A stretch of DNA of 64,000 bases from Bugula neritina (lineage: Eukaryota > Bryozoa > Gymnolaemata > Cheilostomatida > Bugulidae). The DNA lies in the NCBI GenBank assembly GCA_964035545.1, contig OZ037768.1:10097241-10161240 (forward strand), given 5' to 3'. The notes under the pieces were generated by a model. It saw only the letters and a program-made list of their open reading frames with translations. It made no database searches and was not told the DNA's origin. Position 1 is the stretch's first letter. The number at the start of each line of letters is the position of its first letter. Shown here one piece after another: positions 1-11,757 of the stretch. A program made the position numbers and the translations under genes.

Positions 1-80
1 CTTTTCTTCTACTGAGCTTCTAGCAAACACTCATGTTTTCTCACAAAGTAAATTAGACTAAGGAATTTAGGACCTTTACC

Positions 81-3000
81 TTGACATAGGAGAGGTTCTT
101 GTAGAGTGCAGGGTCAAGGGAAGGCAACTCATCCAAATAGCTGTACATTGAATTTTTCATATTGTTGAGAACTTGTGTGAGGAAGAAGGGGGCAAATGGC
201 ACATCGATAACTATCCCCTTTAAATATAAACTCACTATATTACGTAATAAACAAAAATAGACAATAGCATAAAAAATAAAATCTTTCATACAAAATTTTC
301 TAATGACATATGTGAGCATATACTGCAGTAAGTGTAGTAGTGTTATAGAGGTATATGCACAGCTGTAGATTTTTCCCCAAATAGGTGACAAACCTAGCAT
401 GAGAAGTGGTCTAACCACCCAACCAAAACTTAGAAACCCAAACTAAGCAAGAATCTCTGCACCATCATATACAGCGAGTATATCAGTTCACTATAAAATG
501 CAGTATGTTTGTGTATTGTACCAATAAACTATATTAAATTACACAAGTAAGATATATATAGTGATCTACATAGGCTTTAACCAAGTGATACCTCATACAG
601 AGCTTTTCCCAGTATCCTGCCAACAAACTCAAACAACTTCAAGTGGTTGTCCTGAAGAGAAGAAATAGGGGAAGGATACAATTTCTGTTCATCTGTCACC
701 TGAAGTCAACGGAGTAGTATTAATAGATGGTACCATTTACCGGTGGTATCAACTACTAGTACTACTGAGTAATACTACTGAGTAATACTATTGCTGAGTA
801 GTACTATTATTGAGCAATACCACCATGAATTAATAGCCAATTTTTACGAGTTTACTGTCTTCATCCCTGTGAGAACCCCGAATGAAAAGGGTTTTTCAGC
901 GGGGCTAAGGACTTGTTTTCTATTATGACAATAACCAATTCCTATACTACCTACTAATACTGCTTGAATGGGCTAATAAATGGTGCTTTTACATTGTTCA
1001 ATTTGTATATTGTAGACACTAAGCTGAGAAAATTAAACTACGTTATCATAATCAACAGTGCCACTATGACTACCAACTGAATTCATAAATTGAAAATACA
1101 GATTACTAAATATTAATACATACTCTGAACAGATTCAAAGCTGGATCAAACACTCTCTTCACTGTCTCTTCCAGAAACTCCTTGAAAACTCCATCCTGAT
1201 CAATTCCTGCTTCATCTAAACCCTAAGAACAGGCAATAAGTAACATTTGATTCCACATGGCAGTTGGTATAGAACATAGACACACCATTTAGATTTAAAG
1301 TTTTATATCATTCACATTTACTAGAGGTATCTAATATCTAACTAAAAGTGCTAATTTAGGTGAATTTACCAGAACTGTTTTCAGTATTTCTATTAGCCAA
1401 AATTACTAATGAAATATCAACAGTAATTGTCTGTCTATGCTTAGTGGTTTGCTTTAAATTAGGCTCACTTCTCAAATTGTTAAGGTGCCAAGTGTGAAAT
1501 TTCTTGTAAACAGATAAATTAAAACAGCATAAGGCACGTATGCTCAAGTTTAAGTGCTTTTTTCAACCTGCAGTTGCAAGTTTTAAAGGACAACAGACAG
1601 ACTAAACAAAAAACCTAATTTTTGTAACTATAATACTTCATGTGTACTCTAAAGATTGCTGTGATGATGGTCAAACGATTAGCGTAGAGATGATATTAAT
1701 TGCAACATAAACTATTTCAACTGCTCATATGATGCTTCAAGGTTACCTTGATATAATGCTTTAGTCAATCATTAACCTATGTTTTGAAAATACTTTTAAA
1801 ACTGTGGATCAACTACTAGCCAATCAAAATGAAGGAGAAGCATTTTCTCTTACCAATTATAATCTGTAAACTAGACAAATCTAGCTTATGCTGTTTATTC
1901 TTCTACCATATGAACCAATCAGCAGATACGTTGTCAGTTACTAGTATAATTTGGTCTGCTCATATTACAATTTACAACAAACTGAACACACAACACTGCA
2001 CTGTGCCTCCTATAAGTCATATCCTGCAGCACCACATTACACACAACACAGCACCTACTACACCCTATAAGCCCTCTGTAATACAGATCAGTATAAAGAT
2101 GAAGAGTCACCTGGTAATTGACAAACTTCACTCTGACCACTCCTTTCAGAGCGTGTGCAGAAATACCAGCAAGTTGACTGTAACCATCCTGTAATATTAG
2201 TTCAACAGATACACTTCATACTCGATACGCAGAATCTACATGTGATGAGACACTAAGCAGACATCTTAGTAGGTGATGACATCATACCTCTAGCAGACGT
2301 ATTAGTACATGACATCATACCTCTAGCAGCCGTCTTCTGCTTATAGTCACATATGTGACATTAGAGATTGTGCGAGCCGCAGCTGTCAATCCAAGGGACT
2401 CCTTCTCACTCATCACCAGTTTCCGGAAAAGGATAACTCGCTGTACAAGAAGACAACACATGGTAGAATTCCACCAGACTACGTTCAGCAGGTAGATGTG
2501 TGGCACAGTTTTTGTTTAATAGTATTATCATATAATTTATATAAATGAGAAAACTATATTCAGTTTTATTAGTAACTCACATCTTTATGGGCTATTATTT
2601 GAGGCATCTTCTGTAGCAGGAACTGTGCAGTTGTGTTTCCTTTATCGATTGACGATATAAACTGAGCAGGTTTGATGTCTCTAAAGAACATATGGATAGA
2701 ACACTGCAACTAAATAACTCCCTCTCATGGTTTAATATTACCCTGCTTAGGTCATTGACTGTAGCACCATAAAAGGTCACTATAAGCAAAATAATAATTT
2801 CATCTTGTAGATCAGTACCAATTGGGGTAAGCTAATGGATAAAATACTGTAGACTTATTTTGAATACCAGTTTTAGGGTTAAAATAATTTATAAGTGAGT
2901 ACATTGCCAGCTATTATCTACCTGTGGATTCGCTAGATTTGGCTTAGGTTACTCTCTAAAACCAACTTATTTTAAAGTATTCCACTTCTAGACAAATAAG

Positions 3001-6000
3001 TGAAGAGCTGTAAACTAGATTCGACTTTTTACTAGCATATATTAATATTAATAGTAAAAAGTTATACTTGATAATCCAATGATTAGGAGGGGCGAAGGAG
3101 CGTCTGGAATCTCTTTCATGCAGCAGTTGTAGCAGCGAGTGAGCAGCATTGAACAGAGGGTCAGTATCTGCATGTTTCCAGTCTACAAGAGACACATGAT
3201 AACATTTGGTTACCATGGTTACTATATGCCATGGTGAGTTTAAGTTTATACTATAAGTGTAGAGAAATACTATGTAAATAAGCATTATATATTGGTGATT
3301 ATTTACAGATGAATTTTCTTAATTGCTACAATTTCTGTGCATTAAATAAGTTATGGAACTTTTACAGTTAGTTCGATACAATGAGCATTAAAATATGTTT
3401 ACAATATAGACCATGCTTAAATACTAGCTATATTGGTGGGGCCATACTATAATGCACATTATGTGATTGCCCAAATTTGATAACAGACTAGATGGACAAT
3501 GCAGAGTGCAGTAATACAAACCAATAACATCGTAGTAAATTATCTTGAAAACCAATTGGTTTAACATGTCTGACAGGCCAATCAAATCATCTAAAGAAAA
3601 TGGCTTCTGATCTTCATACATCTCAACATCGTCCAGAATCCTATAATGCAGCAGCATTATTATAAACTACTGTAACCATCATATTCACTGCAATATCCAG
3701 TCAAAATTCAGTTTAACTTCAGTAAACAAAAAAACTTGCTTAAGAAAATTGGTGTGATGCTTCATTCACAACATTTGCTTCAACATTATTATATTATTAT
3801 TATTATATTATTGTATTAATTACGGTTACGGTACTCAAGTGAAACTCAACTTGACTCGGTCTATAGTCTATGCTATCTCTACACGAATCAAAGTTGTTGC
3901 GAAGACATGACTACATAGCCAATCATGCATTGGCTTTCATGATTAAAAAAAAGCTGAGATTAGCTACACAGTTATGGTTTTGCAACAGCTTCGATACCTG
4001 GAAAGTCAGTGATGGTAACAAAAGTAACCTTAGATAAATGATTCCACTGTGATCACATACTAAACAATGCTTACATGAACAACATCACTGCCGCATCACA
4101 GAAAAGAGCAAGAACAGAGGTGAGAGAATTAGTGTAGGACTCAAAAGATTCCGACATTTGATTGGTCAATGCATCTAAAATAACCTTGACCCTACCACTA
4201 GAACTTCCCAAATGACTAATCAATATCCAGAGCTGTTTCAACAAAGTTGGGTGAAATGCCAAACCTACAAAAACGTATGAAAGTAATGAAAATACTTTAT
4301 TTTCAACTTTTATGTGGATGTATTCTTAAATCATCGTCAGACTATGATCATACTAGTAATATGTTTACACACATAACAAGTCCAACACTAAGTTCTGTTC
4401 AACACACTGTCACTATGTTAGTGATAGCACATAATCAACACACTTGGTGAAGGAAACTGCCAAATTGATCTCAGTATACAAAATATATCAACATAAACAA
4501 TACAGACATATTTACAGAATTTTGCAATATTATACGGTCACGGAAAATATATATGTTATACCAGAGAGTATTTCAGCCTGAATATGAATCAGAACACTTT
4601 TGGCGGACAAGTACATGCTACAGGCTGTACATGTACTCAATATAATGCTACTGTCTAACTTCAACACCGCACTCTTCTTATCACCTTTCTTCTTCTTCTG
4701 ACCTGCATTGGACGATGAAGTTATACAGGTGTGTCACAGTACATGGGTGTGAAGACATGCAAATAGAGATGCTTACATACTCAGATATTAATCAATTAAC
4801 ACCAAACATAACTAATTGAGACATTAATAACTGTAAACTGAGTTGCAGTTGAATCATTTTCTTAAAATGGAACGGTTTATTACTTTTCTGACTCATATTA
4901 ACATATACCTTACATGTAAATGCCAATTCATAGTAAATATCCATATTTACAGTTTTGAAGAGAATTGCTGAAACATATCTCAAGATATCAACATAATTCA
5001 ACACATAATAGAGAAATTCTGTTTAAACTACGAGTGTGTTTAAAACCAAACAGAGAGTTTTTGCCTGCTGACAAATATTACCTGCTGACGAATATTACCT
5101 GCTGACTTTCTAGCCTCTCCTTCCGAGAGAGACATGGAGAACTCATTGAGCTCACAGAACAGAATAGAAATAGTTTTCGGATCCCAGAGAAGTTGAAGCT
5201 GCTTCGTTATGAAGGGAATAGCTTCACTGTAAGCAGATTGTATAGCATGATAATAGCATGTAGAATACATCCCAGGTATATATTACATAGCATGATAATA
5301 GCATTTATAATACATGAGAGGTATATATTGTATAGCGCAACAGTAGCATGTAAGAGATATCCAGTGTACAGATTGTATGACACGATAATAGCATGGAGAA
5401 TACATCAAATGTACATGTTGTGCAAGAATTCGAGAGTCACTAAAACTTGAGTTATAGCATACAGCAACTGAACATATAGCAAAGAGCCACACAACTAACT
5501 TATGATCCAATGGTTGGTTCGACCAGCCCAGAATAGGATGCCAGTGTGACTTGGAAGTCTTTGATCTGCCTGCCATAAACTGACCACACAGTTGCAGTAG
5601 CTTGTTCATGACATTCTACATAAAATATAGGCTATGTGAAACATCTGCTATGTGAAACATCTGCTATGTGAAACATCGCTATGTGAAACATCGCTATGTG
5701 AAACATTGGCTATGTGAAATATAACGATATTTGTATAGGCATATAAATATTCTACAATGTACGTATCAACATAAGTATAACATAAAATAGTCAACACTGA
5801 CTAGAAAACATTATGAAGCAGCTTTTATTGAGACAAAAAAGGGAACAGCCGTGGTCTAGGGGTTGGAGCGTTTGCCTAGTAAACACGAAGTCACGGGTTC
5901 GATCAGGACAAAGGCGATTGGTGATGTTAGGGAGAGCATCCAGTCATAATTACTCCTGCGCCCTATATGATTCAACAAAAACCCCTTCTATCAGGGGTCT

Positions 6001-9000
6001 TCTTACAGGGATGGTGACTATAAACTTGCGTGAGTAAGGTTTTTTTATTCAAACAAAAAAGAAAGCTTGACACTTGTACTTACATTAAACTGAACTAGAT
6101 TATCAACAACTCCTTCCTTTTCAGCCAAGCCCAACTGAAGCAGATTAGCTAAAAGAATTCACAATACTTTGAGATTCCAAATAAAAACTAGCTGTATCCT
6201 ATTGCTGCTTTTTCATGATTATAAAGTATAATAAAAAATCATTATATAACAAATAATATTGAAATTTGGGTCATACACCATAAAGGGTGGCAGGTATTAA
6301 CTAACCTAATAAACTGAGAGTACGGTTGCCCTCTAAAGTTACTGCGATGGCTTGAATTGCATTGTGGGAAGAGAGGAAACTCAAGCACCGAGTAAAGATT
6401 CTTTCAGAAAGGAATTTTATGTACATTTCATTACATAACGTTTCCATATGATACACAAGTGACGGCACAGATAACACATGCAGGAGCAACTCTCTAACAA
6501 CGTCATTAGTTTGCAATGACCCCGTGTTATACATCCTGAAATGATAAAACAAAATTTAAATATTTTCAATATTAAATATATTATTTAAATAAGTTATTTT
6601 TTCTATGAAAATATTTATCAAAAGCAAAACGAACTTGAAAAATAGTGATAGCTTTTTAAAAACTAAATTTAATATAAAATCTCCCAAAGAAACCACAAAT
6701 TTAATTTTGGCTGACCACAATCTTCGCAGAATTTTTTCTATATTTTATATTTTAATTATTATGTAATGTTACCACAGTTAAAATTGATATGAATGATTAC
6801 CTGAGTAACAGAGTGCATATGGCTGAAAATGTAGCTGCTTTAAAGCATGGCTTAGGTTTGACTAATCCTGAAATTAGTAGCTCCTAAAAGAAAACATACT
6901 AGATGTACAATGTTGTAAATTAAAAATGAAAACAAAAAAATAAAACTAAAGATTGCCAAATAGAAGTTAGTTAAAAATTGAGTGAAAAATCAAATAATTA
7001 TGTATACTAGACTTTTTTACCTCCATGGATTGAAAGAAGCTCCTCTCTTTTACGTGTGAGAGAAAATTAGTACAGAGTTGATTCATGGCAGGTCGCAGGA
7101 CATCTCCAGATTTACCTGTGAGAATTCTCCAGTTGGTCGTTGAGGTGAAAGATATTAAAACTGTGAGAAGAGTATTGATGGTTTTCATATCAGCAGAGTT
7201 TTCCGGCTGCAAAATAAATGCATTTAGGAGTTATAAGTATTGTACATGAGTGAGATACGTGTAAACTAGAAGTATATTAAATACATCAACTTTTGCACCA
7301 GTCAGAAAAAATATGTTTACTGAGATGTTTTAGTAAGTTATTAATTGCAGTACAAATTAATTGTTACAATGAACATGGAAACCCGGTAGGTAAAAATGAT
7401 TACTTCAAGAATAATTATGATCAGTGTGAGTTCAAAGTTTTGTCGCATCTTAAGCTATGAAACCTTAAAATATCAACAAATTTTTCGAAAAAAAATCCAA
7501 GAGTTATATGTTTTTAACAAACGTACAGGGCTATGCCGCTCAATTCAGAAGGAAAGGTTCTGTATCAATTAGCAAGAAATAACATAATACAGCTACTTGG
7601 GGACACTAGTATACCTTTAGCTGAGTGAACTGAGTACAGCATACTAGCAGCTGCTTAATGTGCTCTATCCAAGATGCTGACAATGACTTGTTGAGCAGCA
7701 TTGACATGTAGTTCTCCTATGAAATACAAGATGTACTGCTGAATGGTGTATAAACAGTGAAACTATCACCAGACAAGGTTACTACACATAATTCATAGAA
7801 AGAATAGTGAACACTACTATGCAATAGAAAAATAACCTGACTGCATTAAATGTGCAGTACAGTTACTGATGAATCGCAAATTCATAAGGTTTCATATTGA
7901 CTTTCTAGAAGAAACAGGTGAATGTCTCCTGCCTCTGATTCAAAGCATGTATATCCCAACACTGTTTTGAAGTTCTTCGAATATCAATTTTATTGAGATA
8001 AAAAAACCAGTTAACCATCTCCATAGTTTCATCAAATAAACTATAAAATTATTATTTTATGTGTGTGCGTGTGTGTTAGAAGTGTGATAATTCTTGCTGC
8101 TTCATAATATGAAGAAATGTTTTCAGTGCTCTTGTTAAGTTTTTGCAACAATTATTCAACTCACGCTATGGTATAAAATAATTGTTTATAAATCTACCTG
8201 GATAACTGCAGAGTTGAGAGAATGGAGGATATATTTGCACAGGCATTCAAATTTCTATAACAGAAAAGTATAAAATAAATGTGACTATTTTCAGAACTCA
8301 TTAATACAACTCAAACTTTTATGGTGGAGGCAAAAATCAGGGCATGTATAAGTTCATAGCAAATGAAATATAAATTACCAATATTTGCGTAACCAAAACA
8401 AAAATGTGGTTAAAATATAGCAATCATTCAAGAGAAAAATTAATATATCTTCTCATTGTTGTTATGCATATTGGCTATTATTACCTTAGTCACCCTTTGG
8501 TCTTTCGTAGAGAAAATTAGGAACCTCTTGGCAGATGGAAAAACGGCACTGGCTAAAAACACGTTGTAGATAATCAATTTGCTTTTTTGGTGACAATAAA
8601 ATTACTTTCTAGGTTCTGTAAAAAGCATGCCACTAAATAACAATCTATGCATGAAGAGCAAAGCTTTGAATATTACCTGGCTGAAGCGCTGGCGTGTAGT
8701 CAATCTGGTCATCTTTATAGCTGATAGCTAGATCTAAGTTGTTCCTAAAAATATACCCCAATATGTGTTGTTAATTGAATTAGGGGAAAATAATGAATTG
8801 TTGATAATGAAATGAAGAAATTATATTGCCAGCACTTTTACTGTAAGGAATAAACACAGAAACACATATACAACCTTATCTTTGAGAGAAACTGACGTCT
8901 TGTTAAGAATCCCCGGACATATTTCTACAACGAAAACATCAAGAAAACCTAATTTATTTAATCAATAAATATTTGAAATAGAGAATGTTTTTTACAAACA

Positions 9001-9172
9001 TCAACTTTTAAACATCAATTATACTAAATCTAGTAACCTGAATTTTGATTACTGCATTCATCTCGATAGCTTTCCACTCTCGCTTTTGTCTGGCCATTTT
9101 CTTTTCAAGTAGAAATTTATTTTTGTCATCAGATACATGTGAAGATGAGGTGCTTGTAGTATTCCCAAACAT
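81..9172 (-). CDS. UBE3B: UBE3B, HECT-type E3 ubiquitin ligase (3' end missing)
   Basis: E3 ubiquitin ligase with an N-terminal IQ motif that transfers ubiquitin through a C-terminal HECT cysteine. Coding exons read in frame on the minus strand: 9038-9172, 8875-8924, 8677-8744, 8485-8552, 8198-8254, 7615-7716, 7021-7206, 6801-6883, 6306-6535, 6084-6148, 5500-5615, 5099-5226, 4562-4702, 4075-4264, 3522-3640, 3068-3182, 2581-2680, 2321-2440, 2111-2188, 1124-1222, 592-699, 81-217. About 830 codons are present. The IQ-like helix [16 protein letters not shown] spans the first two exons. Other UBE3B-like blocks are [18 protein letters not shown] and [16 protein letters not shown], then HECT N-lobe segments [16 protein letters not shown] and [14 protein letters not shown]. 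The catalytic Cys lies beyond the left edge. I start at the ATG at 9172 because upstream in-frame codons lack an ATG. Exon borders may be off by a few bases, especially 3522-3640 and 4075-4264. Family assignment is firm. Confidence 0.93.
740..832. repeat. TACTACTGAG-type simple repeat
   Basis: Imperfect tandem of about 10-15 bp units built from agtaatactactg and agtagtactatt, within a UBE3B intron. Low complexity; no other role is visible. Confidence 0.6.
858..940 (-). mobile_element. SINE fragment (3' part, minus orientation), UBE3B intron
   Basis: This stretch reads as the reverse complement of the 3' half of the tRNA-derived SINE seen at 5841 and 53212. It shares atccctgtgagaa, gaaaagggtttttc, gggctaaggactt and a terminal tatgac. 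The tRNA-like head is absent, so it is a truncated or decayed copy inside a UBE3B intron. Confidence 0.65.
5228..5424. repeat. ~54-bp minisatellite in UBE3B intron
   Basis: About four diverged tandem copies of a unit near 54 bp with the cores tagcatgataatagcatg and aatacatc...ggtatata. It lies entirely in the intron between the UBE3B coding exons at 5099-5226 and 5500-5615. Short ORFs over it on both strands are repeat translations, not genes. Confidence 0.7.
5626..5722. repeat. gctatgtgaaacatc tandem repeat (15-17 bp unit)
   Basis: Six near-identical units of ctatgtgaaacat follow one another in a UBE3B intron, with 1-3 bp length changes between units. This is a clear minisatellite. Confidence 0.85.
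5841..6036 (+). mobile_element. tRNA-derived SINE, full-length copy
   Basis: The head contains a Pol III A box (tggtctagggg) and B box (gggttcgatca) at tRNA-like spacing. A conserved middle (ttagggagagcatccagtcataa) follows, then a tail ending gactataaacttgcgtgagt. A near-identical tail is found at 53212-53408, which defines the family. Flanks share acaaaaaag at about 5833 and 6053, a possible target-site duplication. It inserted in a UBE3B intron in antisense orientation to the gene. Confidence 0.85.
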
Positions 9173-9211
9173 ATTGCTTTCAGTGTTATCAGTGTCAATT
9201 AAATTCAATAT

Positions 9212-10550
9212 TTAGTGAATTGTCAGGTAAGGAACTCCATCAATAAAATCCTTGCCCAATACTTAAGTGCAAATTTTCATGAAAACCTATAAAACAACAG
9301 TGAATGCTTACAGTATTGATACACTAGGACAGCAAATTTTTTGTTCATGTAAAACTATTATGATTCTCAATACAAAATTACTCAAATTTTATATTAATGA
9401 TTATTAGAAAAACAATTTAAACAATAATATAATCATAGAGATAATTATATTGTACATAAAATAAAATTAGTTGAACTAACCCAATCCAGGCCTAAAGACC
9501 TTTTCGTTCTAATATCGCTAGATTGCTGTTTTTTATTTTTATTCAAACACTCACTGAAGCAAGAACATTATATATAAAATAGTTTTATGTTGGGTTTCTA
9601 TTATGAGATTTTGACTTAAAGTTTTGCTTATTCCTCACCTTGACGCTTGTTATTACTGTGTGTTTTCCTTCAATGACTAACACAATTGCAAAAACCAATA
9701 AGCTGAACATACATGTCCAATATATCAAGGAGAGAGGTTAGCAATCCTGGCCCTGTGGAGAAAGGAATATTTAAATAAAATTTGTCGAAACATTTATATT
9801 GTGACAAAATGCATAAATAAAGCTCATTAGAATGCTTATTGTCAAAATTTAAAGTTTTTGAGTTCTACTGGCTCGACGGAACTACCTAAATGAAAAATTA
9901 TAAAAAAATTTCTAATCACATGAAATACACTATGCCAGGCATGAGTAGAAGTGGTTATTGATTAAGAGTTTTTTAGTTGAGATGATGTCTAGCCTTATCC
10001 AGAGCACGAGATTTGAAAAATGACACGTTTCGGTTTTGAAGGCAGATACTAGTTAAGATTATTGCATAATTGCATCTTTCACCACTTACATAATTTATGA
10101 ATTTGATTAAAAGTCAAGTTTTAAAACTTTTCTCCAGTTTGTATTACTGATGATAAAAGAGATTTTCTAGATAATTAAGTAATTTTAAAAAAATCTAGAG
10201 TCAAATGGCAACTTTTATACTGCTCTCTTGAAGTGCCAGTAAACTCTCATTAGTATTCTAATGCTTACATCAGCTGAACTGTTTTTGAATGTAAAGGAAC
10301 ATAATAATTCAACAACAGATCCTACTAGTCTCACATATACTTGCTCTTGATAAACATTCATAAAGTGGAGCAATTCTCACCATATATAATACTGCAATAA
10401 ACAAGATATTTGATAAATGTCAACTGAGGTTTTAGGAAAATAGTCAGTTACTATTAGTATCATAGACCATAATTAATAGCCAAAGGAAATAAGAGACAAA
10501 GCACCCATAAAATCTAATTCTTTAAAACTTACACCCGGTGACTCATCCAT
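9212..10550 (-). CDS. possible spliced 43-aa upstream ORF in the UBE3B leader
   Basis: Four short segments join in one frame on the minus strand: 10535-10550 (ATGGATGAGTCACCGG), 9713-9752, 9481-9517 and 9212-9250. Each junction has GT and AG and the phases agree (1, 2, 0). The peptide begins MDESPGPGLLTSLLDILD and ends YLTIH, with TAA at 9214-9212. The last segment is in the same exon as the UBE3B start, 39 nt upstream of its ATG. I recognise no family. The first two exons have good splice signals, but the acceptors before exons 3 and 4 lack a pyrimidine tract. It may be a leader that is spliced but not translated, or a chance chain. Treat as tentative. Confidence 0.3.
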
Positions 10551-11757
10551 ACTTTTCACTCAACAAAATGTGCCCTTGTGAAAATAATATTTTTCTTTAA
10601 TGTTTCTCGGTGAGATAAATCGTATAAAGTATCCCATTTTCCCTTATGCATATCATATATTTTAACCGACATTTAATTGCATTATTATTAAATTTAATGA
10701 AAAAACAGCCAGAACAATAACTATTACTATTCAAGTTTATTCTAGAAATATTACCATAATTTTAGATATTTTCTATTTCATTTACTCAAAGTCAATGTTT
10801 AATTATAATATAAATAAGTATTATATATATTAAATAATATAAATATTACTATTAGTATTAGTATTAGTAATAATATTAATAATAATTCTACTTCGACTTT
10901 TGGGTTCGATACTTATTACCAGACTTATGCTCATAATGATGATCAATAATCATAGTGTGACTATGAACATAAGTATTAAACCCATACTGATACCGATACT
11001 CATATTGATGTACTTATACTTATTTTTATTAGTTATTATGATTATCATAAACTAAGTTAAAATGATAAAGTGAAAATGATTATCAAGGATTTTAACAGTA
11101 AGGTAACGACTAAAAGTAATATCAACAAGTATTATTATTGCTATTAGGATAAGTACAACATCAACATTAATTACAAGTATAAGTATAAGTATAACTTTCA
11201 GCTTCAGAGAAATTTTTATTTTAGTCTTCAGTTTTCTTTGACTTTTAGTTTTAGTTATATCAGAAAGTTTAACTTTAAAAACTCAGCCTAAGCATATTAT
11301 AAATACATACTTTTAGGCTAGGGTTCAACGTTGTCTGATTAAATTGATGATAAATCCTTTAATAATCATGGTTTTGGTGTCTTGCACTGGGCTAAAATAT
11401 ACACTTTTGGTTTCAGTGGTATCTTGATTGAGCCTGAAAAAACTCTTTAATAGAATTGCTGACCATGACATAGCAATAGTTGTCATTCGTAGCCCTGTGT
11501 TGTTCTAGTTTCAGAGTTATCTTACTTAGCTTTCAGAAAGACAACTCTTTAAACCGACGCAAGGCCGCTAATAATTATTGAGAGATTTGCACCTCTCTGT
11601 TTCCCTCTCACCGAAGTTATTAAGGTGATTTTGTTGAAGATTATAGCTAATTCTAAATAGGAATGCTCAATGCCAGTTCTCAGCTGTGAGTCCTAGAAAT
11701 CTTTAAACACATTGGTATTATTAGATGTTTCCAAGTGTTAAAGGAAACATCATAGAT
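10551..11757. other. AT-rich intergenic stretch, low complexity
   Basis: Between the putative UBE3B leader and the composite transposon. It holds strings of tattagtatta, aagtataagtataagt and gatactcatattgat that look like decayed microsatellites. I see no open frame with family similarity and no tRNA or LTR signature. Confidence 0.6.

Noticed and set aside
5626-5722. Possible CRISPR-like array of gctatgtgaaacatc
   Set aside because: Units are directly adjacent with no unique spacers, and the context is a eukaryotic intron.
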